Translations under genes and position numbers: made by a program
Notes under the pieces: generated by a model
Told to the model about the DNA's origin: nothing
What the model saw: the letters and a program-made list of their open reading frames with translations, nothing else
The model's database searches: none
Part shown: positions 9,218 to 18,087 of the stretch, piece after piece
Layout: every line of letters starts with the position of its first letter
How positions within the stretch are numbered: the first letter of the stretch is position 1
Source of the DNA: Nonomuraea sp. NBC_00507
GTDB lineage: Bacteria; Actinomycetota; Actinomycetes; Streptosporangiales; Streptosporangiaceae
Length of the DNA stretch: 64,000 bases
NCBI RefSeq assembly: GCF_036013525.1
Contig: NZ_CP107853.1
Location: 9,982,001 to 10,046,000 of the forward strand
Reading direction: 5' to 3'

Positions 9218-10395
9218 CCTCGCGCGTCATCATCGCCGGAGCCGGACTCGGCGGACTCACGCTCGCCCGCGGGCTACGCCGAGCCGGGATCGATGCGGCC
9301 GTCTACGAGCGGGACCCGGCACCGGACAGCCGCGCCCAGGGAGCCCGCTTCCACATCGACGACAGAGGAAAGCAGGCCTTGCACGCCTGCCTGCCCCCGG
9401 CCCATGCCGAACTGTTCGAGGCGACCCTGGGGCGCGACAGCCGAGCACTCAAGGTGATCGGCGACGTGAACGGCCGCCTGGAGCTGCTGGCCACGAACTC
9501 CTTCGACGGCGGACAGGGCAGGCCCGACGCCGTGCGGCCCGGCCACCCGGTCAGCCGTCAGCTACTGAGGCGCATCCTGCTGCACGGACTGGAGGACCGC
9601 GTGCACTTCGGCCGGGAGCTCGTCCGGTTCGAGTACCTGAGCCAGGGTGTACGCGCGTACTTCGCCGACGGCGGCCACGCCGACGGAGATCTCCTGGTCG
9701 GAGCCGACGGCATCGGCTCCGCCATACGCCGCCAGCTCCTCCCCCACGCCGAGGTGATCGACACCGGGGCGCGCTGGCTCGGAGGCAAGAGCCCGATCAC
9801 CGCGGAGATCACGAGCACCGGGATCATCGATCTGATCGGAAGCAACTTCACCATCACCGAGCTGGACCACCTCGGCATGATCCTGGCGGCCATGCAGTTC
9901 AGCGAGCCACCACCGAGCGCCGCCGCGCGGCTGCTGCCAGGACTGGACCCGGGCGAGGCCGCCGACTTCCTGATGTGGGCGCTGATCCCGCCCAGCGACA
10001 GGCTCGGGACGGGATTCCAGACCATCGGTGCCAGGCGGCTCTGGGAGCTCGCGCGCGAGCTGGTCGAGCCGGCTCATCCGACGTTGCGGCTGGTCATCGA
10101 GCAGGCCTGGCCGGAGCAGACGCTCTGCCTGCCGCTCGGCGCCTCGATGCCGATCGACCCGTGGCAGCCCACCGCCGTCACCCTGCTGGGCGACGCCGTC
10201 CACGCCATGCCGCCCAACCGCGGCTCGGGCGCCAACACCGCCCTGCAGGACGCCGCGCGCCTGTGCCGCCACCTGGCCGGCGCGCAGCCGCTGCTCGATG
10301 CGGTGGCCACCTACGAGGAGGAAATGCGTCGTGACGGGTTCGAAGCGGTCAACGCTTCGGTGTCCGCCATGGGCGACTTCCTGCTGCGCGGCTGA
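9214..10395 (+). CDS. Second FAD-dependent monooxygenase
   Basis: 393 residues from the GTG at 9214, which overlaps the upstream stop (GTGA) and has GAGGAG in front. The open frame begins earlier, but the FAD fold starts immediately after this GTG (VIIAGAGLGGLTLARGL). The DG motif is LLVGADGIGSAIRR and the GD motif is VTLLGDAVHAMPPNRGSGAN. It belongs to the same fold as its neighbour but lacks the C-terminal thioredoxin-like domain, and looks closer to salicylate- and tetracycline-hydroxylase-like proteins. The pair may act one after the other on the P450 product. Substrate unknown. Confidence 0.87.
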   Translation: MTSRVIIAGAGLGGLTLARGLRRAGIDAAVYERDPAPDSRAQGARFHIDDRGKQALHACLPPAHAELFEATLGRDSRALKVIGDVNGRLELLATNSFDGGQGRPDAVRPGHPVSRQLLRRILLHGLEDRVHFGRELVRFEYLSQGVRAYFADGGHADGDLLVGADGIGSAIRRQLLPHAEVIDTGARWLGGKSPITAEITSTGIIDLIGSNFTITELDHLGMILAAMQFSEPPPSAAARLLPGLDPGEAADFLMWALIPPSDRLGTGFQTIGARRLWELARELVEPAHPTLRLVIEQAWPEQTLCLPLGASMPIDPWQPTAVTLLGDAVHAMPPNRGSGANTALQDAARLCRHLAGAQPLLDAVATYEEEMRRDGFEAVNASVSAMGDFLLRG

Positions 10396-10399
10396 ACCC

Positions 10400-11044
10400 G
10401 TGCATCTGCTGCGCCGCGTCGGCGCCCACGTTCTCGAGACCGCGCTGCCCGTCATCGGCTTCACCGTCGCCTACGCCACGACGAGGCAGATCGCTCCCTC
10501 TCTGGCGGCCGCGCTGGCGGCAGCCGCCGCAGTGGCCCTCTTCCGAGTACGGCAGGCCCAGAAGCCGTGGGCGGCGCTCGCCGGGTTCGGCGTGTCGGCA
10601 GCGGCGGCGGCACTGGTCACCGCCTCAGGCAACGCCGCCGACTTCTTCCTGCCGCTGCTGGTGATGCGCGGGACACTCGCCGTCGCCACGCCCATCCTGC
10701 TCCTGCTCAGGCTGCCGCCGTTCGGACTTGCGTACGGCGTGCTCACCCGGCAGGGCCTGGCCTGGCGACGCTGCGCCATCCAGCTACGCGCCTTCACCAT
10801 CGTCAACCTCCTCTGGTTCCTCATCGACGCCACGCTCACCGCCAACCAGATCAGGCTCTACCTCGACGATCAGGCCGTCGCGATGGGAGCCGTCAAGGTT
10901 CTCATCGAGGCACCCACATACCTCCTGTCCGCGGTCGTTCTCTGGAGGCTCTATCGCCGCCTGGCCGCGCGACCCTGCCGTCGGCCGACTTGCCCCTTCC
11001 ACGCCCACCCGGCCGCGCTGCCCGCACACGGCTTGTCGTTGTAG
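10400..11044 (+). CDS. Multi-pass membrane protein (DUF3159-like) with an altered C terminus
   Basis: 214 residues from GTG at 10400, five bases after the previous stop. The hydrophobic segments (ALPVIGFTVAYATT, LAAALAAAAAVALF, FFLPLLVM, LLWFLIDATLTAN and the last near LLSAVVLWRLYRRL) suggest five or six membrane helices, resembling actinobacterial DUF3159/VC0807-type proteins. The role is unknown; the position suggests export or membrane association of the oxidation products. The last 25 or so residues (from about 10975) are encoded antisense to the GH31 fragment, so the natural C terminus was probably lost at a rearrangement junction. Confidence 0.65.
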   Translation: MHLLRRVGAHVLETALPVIGFTVAYATTRQIAPSLAAALAAAAAVALFRVRQAQKPWAALAGFGVSAAAAALVTASGNAADFFLPLLVMRGTLAVATPILLLLRLPPFGLAYGVLTRQGLAWRRCAIQLRAFTIVNLLWFLIDATLTANQIRLYLDDQAVAMGAVKVLIEAPTYLLSAVVLWRLYRRLAARPCRRPTCPFHAHPAALPAHGLSL

Positions 11045-11636
11045 CCAGTCGTGGGGTTGGTCGCGCCCCAGCCGGACATGGTCATGAACGCCGGGGTGAA
11101 GGCCTTCCACTGCAGGTCGCGGCTGAAGGTGAGCGGCGAGCCGCCGTAGATTCCGTCGACATCACCCGAGGCGTAGTTGAGTGCGGAGAATCCGGCGCCG
11201 GCGATGGCCGGCACGTGCCAGCGCATGTCGGAGAAGGTTCCGTAGGTGTCGCCGGTCCAGACGACCGCGTTGCGATGGGTTCCAGCCCAGCCGTCCACGG
11301 TCCACACGAAGCGGCGCGCGTCGGAGTTGTCCTCGATGCCGTCCACGGCGGACTGGACGCCGTTGAAGGCCGGCTCGTAGCCGCCACCCACCCAGGCGAC
11401 GTCGGTCTTCACCGCGCGGGTTCCGGCCTGGCCGACCTCGTAGCCGATGTTGGCCAGGCTGCTCTCGGTCCACAGACCCGTTTGAAAGCCGAGCTTCTTG
11501 AGCTCATTCACGGTGTGAGGCAGGTCCTCGTAGCCACAACTGTAGCCGTCGTTGGGCAGGAACCAGCCGGACGGCATGTCCTTGGCGCGAGCGTCCTGGG
11601 CGTAGGCGATGACGTCCGGGGTCCTGATGTGGCCGA
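11024..11636 (-). pseudogene. Internal fragment of a GH31 glycoside hydrolase
   Basis: The minus strand encodes a continuous piece typical of the GH31 barrel (DMPSGWFLPNDGYSCGYEDL, then GFQTGLWTESSLANIGYEV, then KTDVAWVGGGY, then RRFVWTVDGWAGTHRNAVVW, then SALNYASGDVDGIYGGS). There is no start, signal peptide or C-terminal domain. It is cut abruptly on both sides, by the membrane protein tail on the left and a helicase fragment on the right. It cannot make a functional enzyme. Confidence 0.75.
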
Positions 11637-12147
11637 GCCGGTCCTTCTGACCTACGCCCAGCGGCGCTCGCACGATCTGTCCCGCTACCAGGAGCCGGAG
11701 GCGATGATCGCCGGGCGGGTGCGCGCGCCGTACGTGCCGCTCGGCAACGACCGCATCGACCGGCGGCACGCGCACTCCGCGGCGCTGGCCGCCTTCTTCA
11801 GGCACGCCAAGGAGACCTCGGGCGTGGTGTGGAAGACGGCGGGCGACTTCTTCCTGTCCGGCGCGAGCGCGCAGGTCAAGGACTTTCTCACGCCGGAGCC
11901 CGACGAGGTGCTCAGCTCGCTGCGCCGGGTGCTGCCCGCGCCGGTGCAGGCGCAGATCGGGGTCGGCTCGGGCGCGTGGGTGCACGACCTCGCAGACCTG
12001 CTCGAGAAGATACGACTGGAGCTCGCGGCGGACATCGAGGCCTTCGAGGAACGCAGGAAGGAAGCCTTCGACAAGCGCCGCAGCGATCTGGCCGCCCGCT
12101 ACGAGCGGACAATCAACACACTGACCCGCCGATCCCTGATCGGTTAA
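11637..12147 (+). pseudogene. C-terminal fragment of a large DEAD/DEAH-type helicase
   Basis: From about 11640 the plus strand reads LLTYAQRRSHDLSRYQEPEA and continues to a natural stop after RRSLIG at 12147. The last 45 residues are strongly charged (ADIEAFEERRKEAFDKRRSD). The RRSHDL segment and following layout resemble the C-terminal part of big helicases found in phage-defence islands (DrmA-like). This is recall, not a search. All helicase motifs are missing. The fragment begins exactly where the GH31 fragment ends. Confidence 0.5.
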
Positions 12148-12149
12148 CC

Positions 12150-12212
12150 CAGGAGCGGCTGCACAAGGAGGTGCGCAGGAGGACCGGCGTGGTCGGTATC
12201 TTCCCCGGGCCG
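12150..12212 (+). pseudogene. IS256-family transposase C-terminal remnant
   Basis: The plus strand reads QERLHKEVRRRTGVVGIFPG, which matches the ERLNKE.KRR.DVVGIFP signature near the end of IS256-family (MULE-like) transposases. Only about 20 residues remain. It lies between the helicase fragment and the antiporter gene, suggesting insertion-sequence activity built this junction. Confidence 0.7.
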
Positions 12213-12240
12213 CGATGCAGGGGCCTCCCCGATTGCGACG

Positions 12241-14256
12241 TCAGCTTTGGTGCTCGAAAAGCCGCTCGTCCGCGAAGCACCAGCCCCAGCTCTCGCCCGG
12301 CTCGGCCGACTGCACCACGCCGTGCCCCGTCCCGGTGAAGTGCGCATGGGCGTGACGTCCGGTGGAGGAGTCACAACATCCGACGTGGCCGCACGTCAGG
12401 CAGATGCGTAGGTGCACCCATGTGGTGCCCATGCGCAGGCACTCGGCGCAGCCCGCGGTCAGCGGCAGCACCGGGTGGATGAGCCGGGTGTGCTCGCAGC
12501 CGTCGCCCTTGGCGACGGTGAGACGGAAGACACGCGAGGTGTCCAGGGACTGGTTGTGGGGATGGGCGGTCGGCAGGCCGAGTTCCGTGTGCACCCGGGA
12601 CGTCAGGGCCACTGAGCTGGTGAGATCGGGGTCGACGATGTGATCGATGCCCGCGTTGGAGAGATGCTCGACAGAGCTCAGGCCGATGGGCCGGCTGACG
12701 ATGACGGCCTTCGGGTTGAGCTGCCGGGCGAGGGTCGCCACCTGGGCGGTCATCTCGTGCTCGTCGTCCGGGATCACGATCATCCGCGCCTGGACCACGC
12801 CGGCGTGCTGGAGGATCTGGGTCTTGCTCGGATCGCCCAGCACGACATCGTAGGAGAGCCGCCGGGCCTCCGCCGCACCCTCCGGGCTCAGCGTGATCAC
12901 GGTAAAGGGCATCTGCGTCAGGGCCAGCTCGGCGGCCAGATGGCGCGCCGAGCTGCCGTAGCCGGAGATCAGCACGTGGTCGTGCCGCCTTCCGCGATCC
13001 TCGTTCCGGGTGGCCGGATCCGCGGCGCGGCGAGATGGCGCGCGACGGCTCCAGCGATCGCCCAGCCAGTTCCCCGCCCCGCCCAGGAGCGGGGTCGCGG
13101 CCATGAGCAGGACGGTCACAGCGATGAACGCCTGCGAGCCTTCCTGGCCCAGCCCGGCGGGGGACAGCCCGGCGGCGGAGCCCGTCCGTTCGAGGACGAA
13201 CGAGAACTCGCCGATCGGGACCAGCAGGAGCGAAACCGCTGTCGCGGACCCCGTGCCCAGCCCAAGCAGCCGGGCGGGTATCCAGCTGGCCAGCGTCTTC
13301 ACCAGCAGGATCGCACCCACCCCCGCCGCGACGAGCGGCAGGTGGCTCAGGACGAAGGGCAGGTCGAGGAACATCCCGATGGAGACGAAGAACGTGGCGC
13401 TGAACAGGATCTGCAACGGCATGATCTCGCCGATGGCGTGCTCGCTGTGCTCGCTCTCGCTGACCAGCAGCCCGGCGAGGAAGGCGCCGAGCGACACGCT
13501 GACGCCGGCCAGGTTGGTGACGAAGGCGGTACCGAAGCAGATCGCCACGATCGCCAGCAGGAAGAGCTCCGGCGAGCAGGTCCTGGCGACCACGGCCAGC
13601 AGCGAAGGCATAACCTTGCGGGCGACGACGAGCACCACGACGATCACCGCGGCGGCGGTGCCGATGGCCCGGAGGATGTCCCAGACCGAACCGCCGCCCT
13701 GGCCCAGAAAGGGAATGATCAGCACCATGACGACGATGGCCAGGTCCTGGAAGAGCAGGAAGGCCAGCGTCGCCTGACCGCGTTCGGTGTTGGTCTGTCC
13801 GCGGGAGGCCAGCAGCTTCAGCACGATGGCCGTGGACGACAGCGACACCAGCATGCCGGTGAAGGCCCCGACCTGCCAGGGAATCCCGAGTGCCGCCAGC
13901 ACGGCGAGTACGCCACCGGTCGCCAGCAGCACCTGAAGGCCGCCGCCCAGCAGAATCAGCCGCTTGATCCGCGCGAGCTGCTCAAGGGAGAACTCCAGCC
14001 CGATCGAGAAGAGCAACAGGATGACGCCGAACTCCGCGGCGATCTCCACGACCTCGGGCTCGCGGACCAGGCCCAGGGCGTTCGGCCCAATGACCGCGCC
14101 GGCGATGAGAAACCCAACGATGGGGACGATCCGCAGCCGGAATGACAGATAACCGATAAGCGCCGCTGCCAGGACAATGGCGACGACGCCGCCGAGAAAA
14201 CCGATGGTTTCCGAAGCGAAGGAACCCGAAACATACGCGACGGCCAACAGGCCCAC
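12241..14256 (-). CDS. Cation:proton antiporter with TrkA-N domain and C-terminal UBP zinc finger
   Basis: 671 residues in three parts. Residues 1 to about 400 form a CPA2 (KefB/Kef-C-like) antiporter with about 12 membrane helices, including IGYLSFRLRIVPIVGFLIAG and GLEFSL. Residues 425-560 form a TrkA-N/RCK domain (HDHVLISGYGSSARHLAAEL) that probably binds NAD(H) or nucleotide. From about 585 comes a ZnF-UBP domain (CEHTR, then GCAECLRMGTTWVHLRICLT, then CGHVGCCDSSTGRHAHAHF). GTG at 14256 abuts GAGGA; a TTG at 14247 would be better spaced. The zinc finger resembles the stand-alone protein at 41989-42249. Confidence 0.88.
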   Translation of the reverse strand: MGLLAVAYVSGSFASETIGFLGGVVAIVLAAALIGYLSFRLRIVPIVGFLIAGAVIGPNALGLVREPEVVEIAAEFGVILLLFSIGLEFSLEQLARIKRLILLGGGLQVLLATGGVLAVLAALGIPWQVGAFTGMLVSLSSTAIVLKLLASRGQTNTERGQATLAFLLFQDLAIVVMVLIIPFLGQGGGSVWDILRAIGTAAAVIVVVLVVARKVMPSLLAVVARTCSPELFLLAIVAICFGTAFVTNLAGVSVSLGAFLAGLLVSESEHSEHAIGEIMPLQILFSATFFVSIGMFLDLPFVLSHLPLVAAGVGAILLVKTLASWIPARLLGLGTGSATAVSLLLVPIGEFSFVLERTGSAAGLSPAGLGQEGSQAFIAVTVLLMAATPLLGGAGNWLGDRWSRRAPSRRAADPATRNEDRGRRHDHVLISGYGSSARHLAAELALTQMPFTVITLSPEGAAEARRLSYDVVLGDPSKTQILQHAGVVQARMIVIPDDEHEMTAQVATLARQLNPKAVIVSRPIGLSSVEHLSNAGIDHIVDPDLTSSVALTSRVHTELGLPTAHPHNQSLDTSRVFRLTVAKGDGCEHTRLIHPVLPLTAGCAECLRMGTTWVHLRICLTCGHVGCCDSSTGRHAHAHFTGTGHGVVQSAEPGESWGWCFADERLFEHQS

Positions 14257-14357
14257 TCCTCAAACGTCAGTGGTCGACAATAGCGATTCACAACCCGCGG
14301 ACCGGCGTCAAGCAGCTCGATCCGACCTCGTCAGGTCGGCCGGACCAGGGCCGGACT

Positions 14358-14451
14358 AAGTCGAATCAAGGGCCGAAGTCGAATCAGGGCGAAGGCGGAT
14401 TAAGGGCGGAGCCGGATTGCGGGCGGAACCGGACCGGGCGAAGCGGCCCGG
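14358..14451. repeat. Degenerate tandem repeat upstream of the FAD monooxygenase gene
   Basis: About six head-to-tail units of 11-18 bases, starting at 14358, 14376, 14392, 14410, 14427 and 14441, of the type AAGTCGAATCAAGGGCCG drifting to AAGCGGCCCGG. The first two are nearly identical. The array ends about 100 bp before the 14555 start. It could be a binding array for a direct-repeat-reading regulator such as a SARP, or simple slippage. Confidence 0.55.
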
Positions 14452-14554
14452 AAAATAGTCAAGGCATACTTCGTGAGGTCCGCGTTGTGTTTCCGGGTGC
14501 CCGCCTCCGATCCTGTCGAATGTCGAAATATCACCGAGTCGACTTGGAGCAAGC

Positions 14555-16054
14555 GTGCCCAATTCTTCGGTCAACAACGTCCTGCCGGGAAGCACGGACG
14601 TCCTCATCGTCGGCGCGGCACCTGTCGGCCTTGCCCTCGCCTGCGCCCTGCGCTCCTTGGGCGTGGAGACTGTCGTCATCGACAGGCTGAGCGAGCCGCT
14701 GGTGCACACCCGCGCCGCGGCCATGCAGGCGCGGACGCTCGAATCGCTCGCCACCATCGGAGTCGACCAGGAGCTGATCGCCCGTGGGAAGCCCACGCCC
14801 ACGCTGACGGTCCGGGACGGCAAGCACCGCCTGTGGACCACTCCGTACGCACAACTCGACACGCCGTACCCGTATATTCTTGTCGTTCCGCAGCCGACCA
14901 CCGAAGCGGTGCTCGCCGAGCGGTTCGCCGAGATGGGCGGCACCGTCTTCCGTGACCACACCCTGGTCAACATGTGGGACCAGTACCCGGGCATGGTCGC
15001 GACTGTGGCCTCGAAGTCGGGTGAGTTGCGCGCCATCGAGGCCCGCTATGTCATCGGCTGCGATGGCATGCACAGCACTGTCCGGCAGCGGATGGGCATC
15101 GCCTGGGAGGGGACCGAACGCCCGCAGAGCTTCGCCCTGACCGAGGTCGTCATGGACTGGCATGGTCCGGACGAGGGCATCGTCTTCTTCTTCTCGCCCG
15201 AGGGACTGCTCGTCGTCGCCCCCCTGACCGGTGAGAACCGGTACCGCATCGTGGCGCTGGAGAGCGATAGCACGCCCCCGCAGGATCTGGCCGGCATCCA
15301 GCGCCTGCTCGAGACCAGAGGGCCGGCCGACGCGGGCGCCGTCGTGCACACGATCGAGCGCACCTCGAAGTGGCGGGTGGGCCTGCGCCTGGCCGAGACC
15401 TTCGGCGAGACCGGCCCCGTCTTCCTGGCCGGTGACGCGGCGCATGTGTACAGCCCGGTCGGCGGCCAGGGCATGAACACCGGCATCCAGGACTCGATCA
15501 ACCTCGCCTGGAAGCTCGCGGCGGTCATCGACGGCAGCGCCTCACCCAAGTTGCTGGAGACCTACACCGCCGAGCGCCGTCCGGTCGCCGACGGCCTGGT
15601 CACGATGACGGCGCAGATGACCGACATCTCGTCGATCCTGCACCCCGAACGGCTGGCGCTGCGCAACCACATCTTCGCCGCGGTCGGCGGGCTGCCGGAG
15701 TTCCCCTCATGGTGGGCACGCCGACTGGCCCAGCTCGAAGTCGACTACGGCGGCGGGGACCCCGAAGGCCCTCAGCCGACCGTGGGCCACCGGATGCCGC
15801 CGCGGCACGGCATGGCGCAGGGGCTCGCGTGGTCGCTGATGGTCCCACCCGACGCCGACGTTGTCGCGGTCAAGGAGGCGACCGGGCAGATCAAGACGCC
15901 CATCACCGTGGGCACCGCCGACCTGCCGCATGCGGTGCTGGTGCGGCCCGATGGCTACGTGGCCATGACGGCGCCCGCTGAGGACGCGGCGTCGCTGCCC
16001 GGCCGGCTGCCCGGCTGGCTGCAGGACCCCCGAGCCGCCCAGAGACAGAAATGA
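14555..16054 (+). CDS. FAD-dependent monooxygenase (PheA/TfdB type)
   Basis: 499 residues. GTG at 14555 is preceded by GGAG. The FAD fold reads DVLIVGAAPVGLALACAL; the usual GAGPVG is GAAPVG here, a small deviation in the phosphate-binding loop. The DG motif is YVIGCDGMHSTVRQRMG and the GD motif is VFLAGDAAHVYSPVGGQGMN, which is characteristic of phenol/polyketide hydroxylases. A C-terminal thioredoxin-like domain follows. It is coupled by ATGA to the VOC gene. It probably oxidises an aromatic ring. The downstream muconolactone-isomerase-like and EthD proteins fit aromatic oxidation chemistry, although no PKS genes are visible. Confidence 0.88.
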   Translation: MPNSSVNNVLPGSTDVLIVGAAPVGLALACALRSLGVETVVIDRLSEPLVHTRAAAMQARTLESLATIGVDQELIARGKPTPTLTVRDGKHRLWTTPYAQLDTPYPYILVVPQPTTEAVLAERFAEMGGTVFRDHTLVNMWDQYPGMVATVASKSGELRAIEARYVIGCDGMHSTVRQRMGIAWEGTERPQSFALTEVVMDWHGPDEGIVFFFSPEGLLVVAPLTGENRYRIVALESDSTPPQDLAGIQRLLETRGPADAGAVVHTIERTSKWRVGLRLAETFGETGPVFLAGDAAHVYSPVGGQGMNTGIQDSINLAWKLAAVIDGSASPKLLETYTAERRPVADGLVTMTAQMTDISSILHPERLALRNHIFAAVGGLPEFPSWWARRLAQLEVDYGGGDPEGPQPTVGHRMPPRHGMAQGLAWSLMVPPDADVVAVKEATGQIKTPITVGTADLPHAVLVRPDGYVAMTAPAEDAASLPGRLPGWLQDPRAAQRQK

Positions 16055-16536
16055 CCGGGGCTTACAGCCGGCCGATCGGCGCGGCCCCGCTCATGCACGT
16101 CGCGGTGCTCTGCGCCGACGTGGACAAGTCGCTGGCGTTCTACCGCGACGGACTGGGTTTCTCGGCCAGGTACGAGTGGACCAAGTCGATCGCCGAGTCC
16201 GGGCAGGTCGTCTACGACGCTCGCGGGGTCTACCTCGAGCTGGGCGGACACACCTACCTGGAGCTGTTCCCCGGAGGCAGATCCGATGCGGACTCCTCGC
16301 CCGGCCCGATGCACCACATCGCGATCATCGTGCCCGACGTGGACGAGGCGTACCGCAAATGCCTCAAGTCCGGAGGTGCGGCGTTCCCCGTGGACACCTG
16401 GACCGGTGAGCCGACCTCGGTCGTACTCAACGGTGAGCCCGAGGTCAAGTGCCGCGTGGCCTTCATCAAGGGCCCCAGCGGTGAGCTCATCGAGCTCTAC
16501 GACCAGCGGGGCCCCATCCATTGCGCCATCCACTGA
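16051..16536 (+). CDS. VOC-family (glyoxalase/bleomycin-resistance fold) protein
   Basis: 161 residues, ATG overlapping the upstream stop (ATGA). Two beta-alpha-beta-beta-beta halves are visible. The first starts MHVAVLCADVDKSLAFYRDG and the second starts MHHIAIIVPDVDEAYRKC. Candidate metal ligands are the His of MHVAV, the Glu of TYLELFPGG, the His of MHHIAI and the Glu of GELIELYD. It could be an isomerase, a lyase or an extradiol-type enzyme acting on the product of the coupled monooxygenase. It is too divergent to name a reaction. Confidence 0.8.
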   Translation: MTGAYSRPIGAAPLMHVAVLCADVDKSLAFYRDGLGFSARYEWTKSIAESGQVVYDARGVYLELGGHTYLELFPGGRSDADSSPGPMHHIAIIVPDVDEAYRKCLKSGGAAFPVDTWTGEPTSVVLNGEPEVKCRVAFIKGPSGELIELYDQRGPIHCAIH

Positions 16537-16545
16537 CCGACGCCT

Positions 16546-16581
16546 GATCTTGTGCGGCTGACGCGTCAGCCGCACAAGATC
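16546..16581. terminator. Perfect 36-bp palindrome, bidirectional terminator
   Basis: The 18 bases GATCTTGTGCGGCTGACG are followed directly by their exact reverse complement. It lies in the 58-bp gap between the convergent VOC and histidine-kinase genes, so it can terminate both transcripts. Confidence 0.8.
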
Positions 16582-16594
16582 GGATACCACGCGG

Positions 16595-17998
16595 TCAGTC
16601 GTCGCACGTGGATGGGGTGATCGGGAGCAGCACCTGGAAACGGGTGTCACCGGGGCGGGAGGTCACGCGGATGTCGCCCCCGTGCCGATCCACCACGATC
16701 CGGTGGCAGATGTCGAGGCCGAGACCCGTCCCGTCGCCGACCGGCTTGGTGGTGAAGAACGGCTCGAAGATCCGGTCGCGGATCTCCGCGGGGATGCCCG
16801 GGCCGGTGTCACCGATCTCGACGGTCAGGTAGGTGTCGTCACCGAAGGTCCTGATATGCAGCTTGCCATGGCCGTCCATCGCGCTGACGGCATTGTCGAT
16901 CAAGTTGGTCCACACCTGGTTGAGCTCGGCGGCGTAGGCGTCGATGGAGGGAAGCCCGCGGTCGTACTCTCGCGAGACCTCCACGCCGGACAGCTTGTGG
17001 GCCAGGATCGCCAGTGTGCTGTCCAGCAGGATGTGCACGTCGGCGCGCTGGAGCGGCCCGCGATCCATCTGGGAGTACTGCTTGGCCGCGCCGATGAGGT
17101 CGATGACCCGCGTGGTGGCCTCGGTCATCTCCTGGAGAAGCTGATCGATCTCCAGCACGGTGGTCAGCCGGTCGATCGCACCGGCGAAATCCTCGGCGTG
17201 GCTCTGCTCGAAGTTCTTGGCCCATTCGACGTCCGCGCCCGCGGCCACCAGGACCGGGGCCGCCTGCCACGGATTGGCCACACCGCGGTCGTCCAGCCAG
17301 TCGCCCAGTTCCTCTTCGCGATCCCCCATCTCCAGGAAGGAGAGCGTCGAGGTTCCCGCCAGGTCGGCGGGCAACTCGCCGAGGACCTTGGCCAGCCGCT
17401 CACGCAGCACCCTGCTGGCCCGCACGGTCGCCGCGGCCGGGTTGTTGAGCTCGTGCGTCAGCCCTGCGGTGAGCGATCCGAGTGCGGCGAGGCGCTCACG
17501 TTCGGCAACCCGCTCGTTGGCGGTGCGGATGCCCCTGCTCATCCCCTTCATGATGTGCATCGGCATCGGGAACCACTCGTTCAACGCCTCCAGGAGATCG
17601 ACGACGGGGAGCGAGAAGATGCGGCAGGGAGTCAACGCCTCCAGGGTGTGCGGGTAGGTTTTGACCTCCTCATCCACCACGGCCAGCACGCCGCCCGCGT
17701 AGGCGCCGCGAAAATCGCTGCGGTTGATCTCGACCTCGGCGCCGCCCCGCACCCTGCGCGTCATCTTGATGGTCCCCGACAACAGCACCACGAAGCACTC
17801 TGCCGGGTCACCCTCGCGGTAGATCCGCTCTCCGGCTGCATAGGTCCTTTCGCCACCCCGGGTGTTCAGCCACTCCAGGTGACTCTCATCCAGCGATTCG
17901 AACAGAAACAGGCTCTTCAGCTCGACGGTGTCCACAGGACGACCATAGGCAGCGGACGAGCCGGCGGGTGATTTCCGTGCACACTTCGTCAACTTCAC
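16595..17998 (-). CDS. Orphan sensor histidine kinase with cyclic-nucleotide-binding-type domain
   Basis: Up to 467 residues. Residues 25-145 form a cNMP-binding/Crp-like sensor fold (YAAGERIYREGDPAECFVVL). The dimerisation/phosphoacceptor helix is LAALGSLTAGLTHELNNPAA (His at about 181). The HATPase domain has the N box ELNQVWTNLIDNAVSAM, G1 EIGDTGPGIP and G2 GTGLGLDICHRIV. There is no membrane segment, so it is soluble. GTG at 17998 gives the longest form; GTG at 17935 is an alternative that begins just before the sensor domain. No response regulator is adjacent. The receiver-TrxR fusion at 40207-41880 is a possible partner. Confidence 0.87.
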   Translation of the reverse strand: MKLTKCARKSPAGSSAAYGRPVDTVELKSLFLFESLDESHLEWLNTRGGERTYAAGERIYREGDPAECFVVLLSGTIKMTRRVRGGAEVEINRSDFRGAYAGGVLAVVDEEVKTYPHTLEALTPCRIFSLPVVDLLEALNEWFPMPMHIMKGMSRGIRTANERVAERERLAALGSLTAGLTHELNNPAAATVRASRVLRERLAKVLGELPADLAGTSTLSFLEMGDREEELGDWLDDRGVANPWQAAPVLVAAGADVEWAKNFEQSHAEDFAGAIDRLTTVLEIDQLLQEMTEATTRVIDLIGAAKQYSQMDRGPLQRADVHILLDSTLAILAHKLSGVEVSREYDRGLPSIDAYAAELNQVWTNLIDNAVSAMDGHGKLHIRTFGDDTYLTVEIGDTGPGIPAEIRDRIFEPFFTTKPVGDGTGLGLDICHRIVVDRHGGDIRVTSRPGDTRFQVLLPITPSTCDD

Positions 17999-18087
17999 GG
18001 AGTGTGCGGGGAATCCCGGGTTCCCTTGCTCTCCCCTGAGCGGGGTGACTCTACTAGTGCCAATCCATCATTGTCGGAGGAGCTTTC

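Noticed and set aside
12640..14145. A 501-codon plus-strand frame opposite the antiporter
   Set aside because: Composition (Gln/Asp/Gly/Arg repeats) is that of an antisense shadow; the minus strand shows three known domains.
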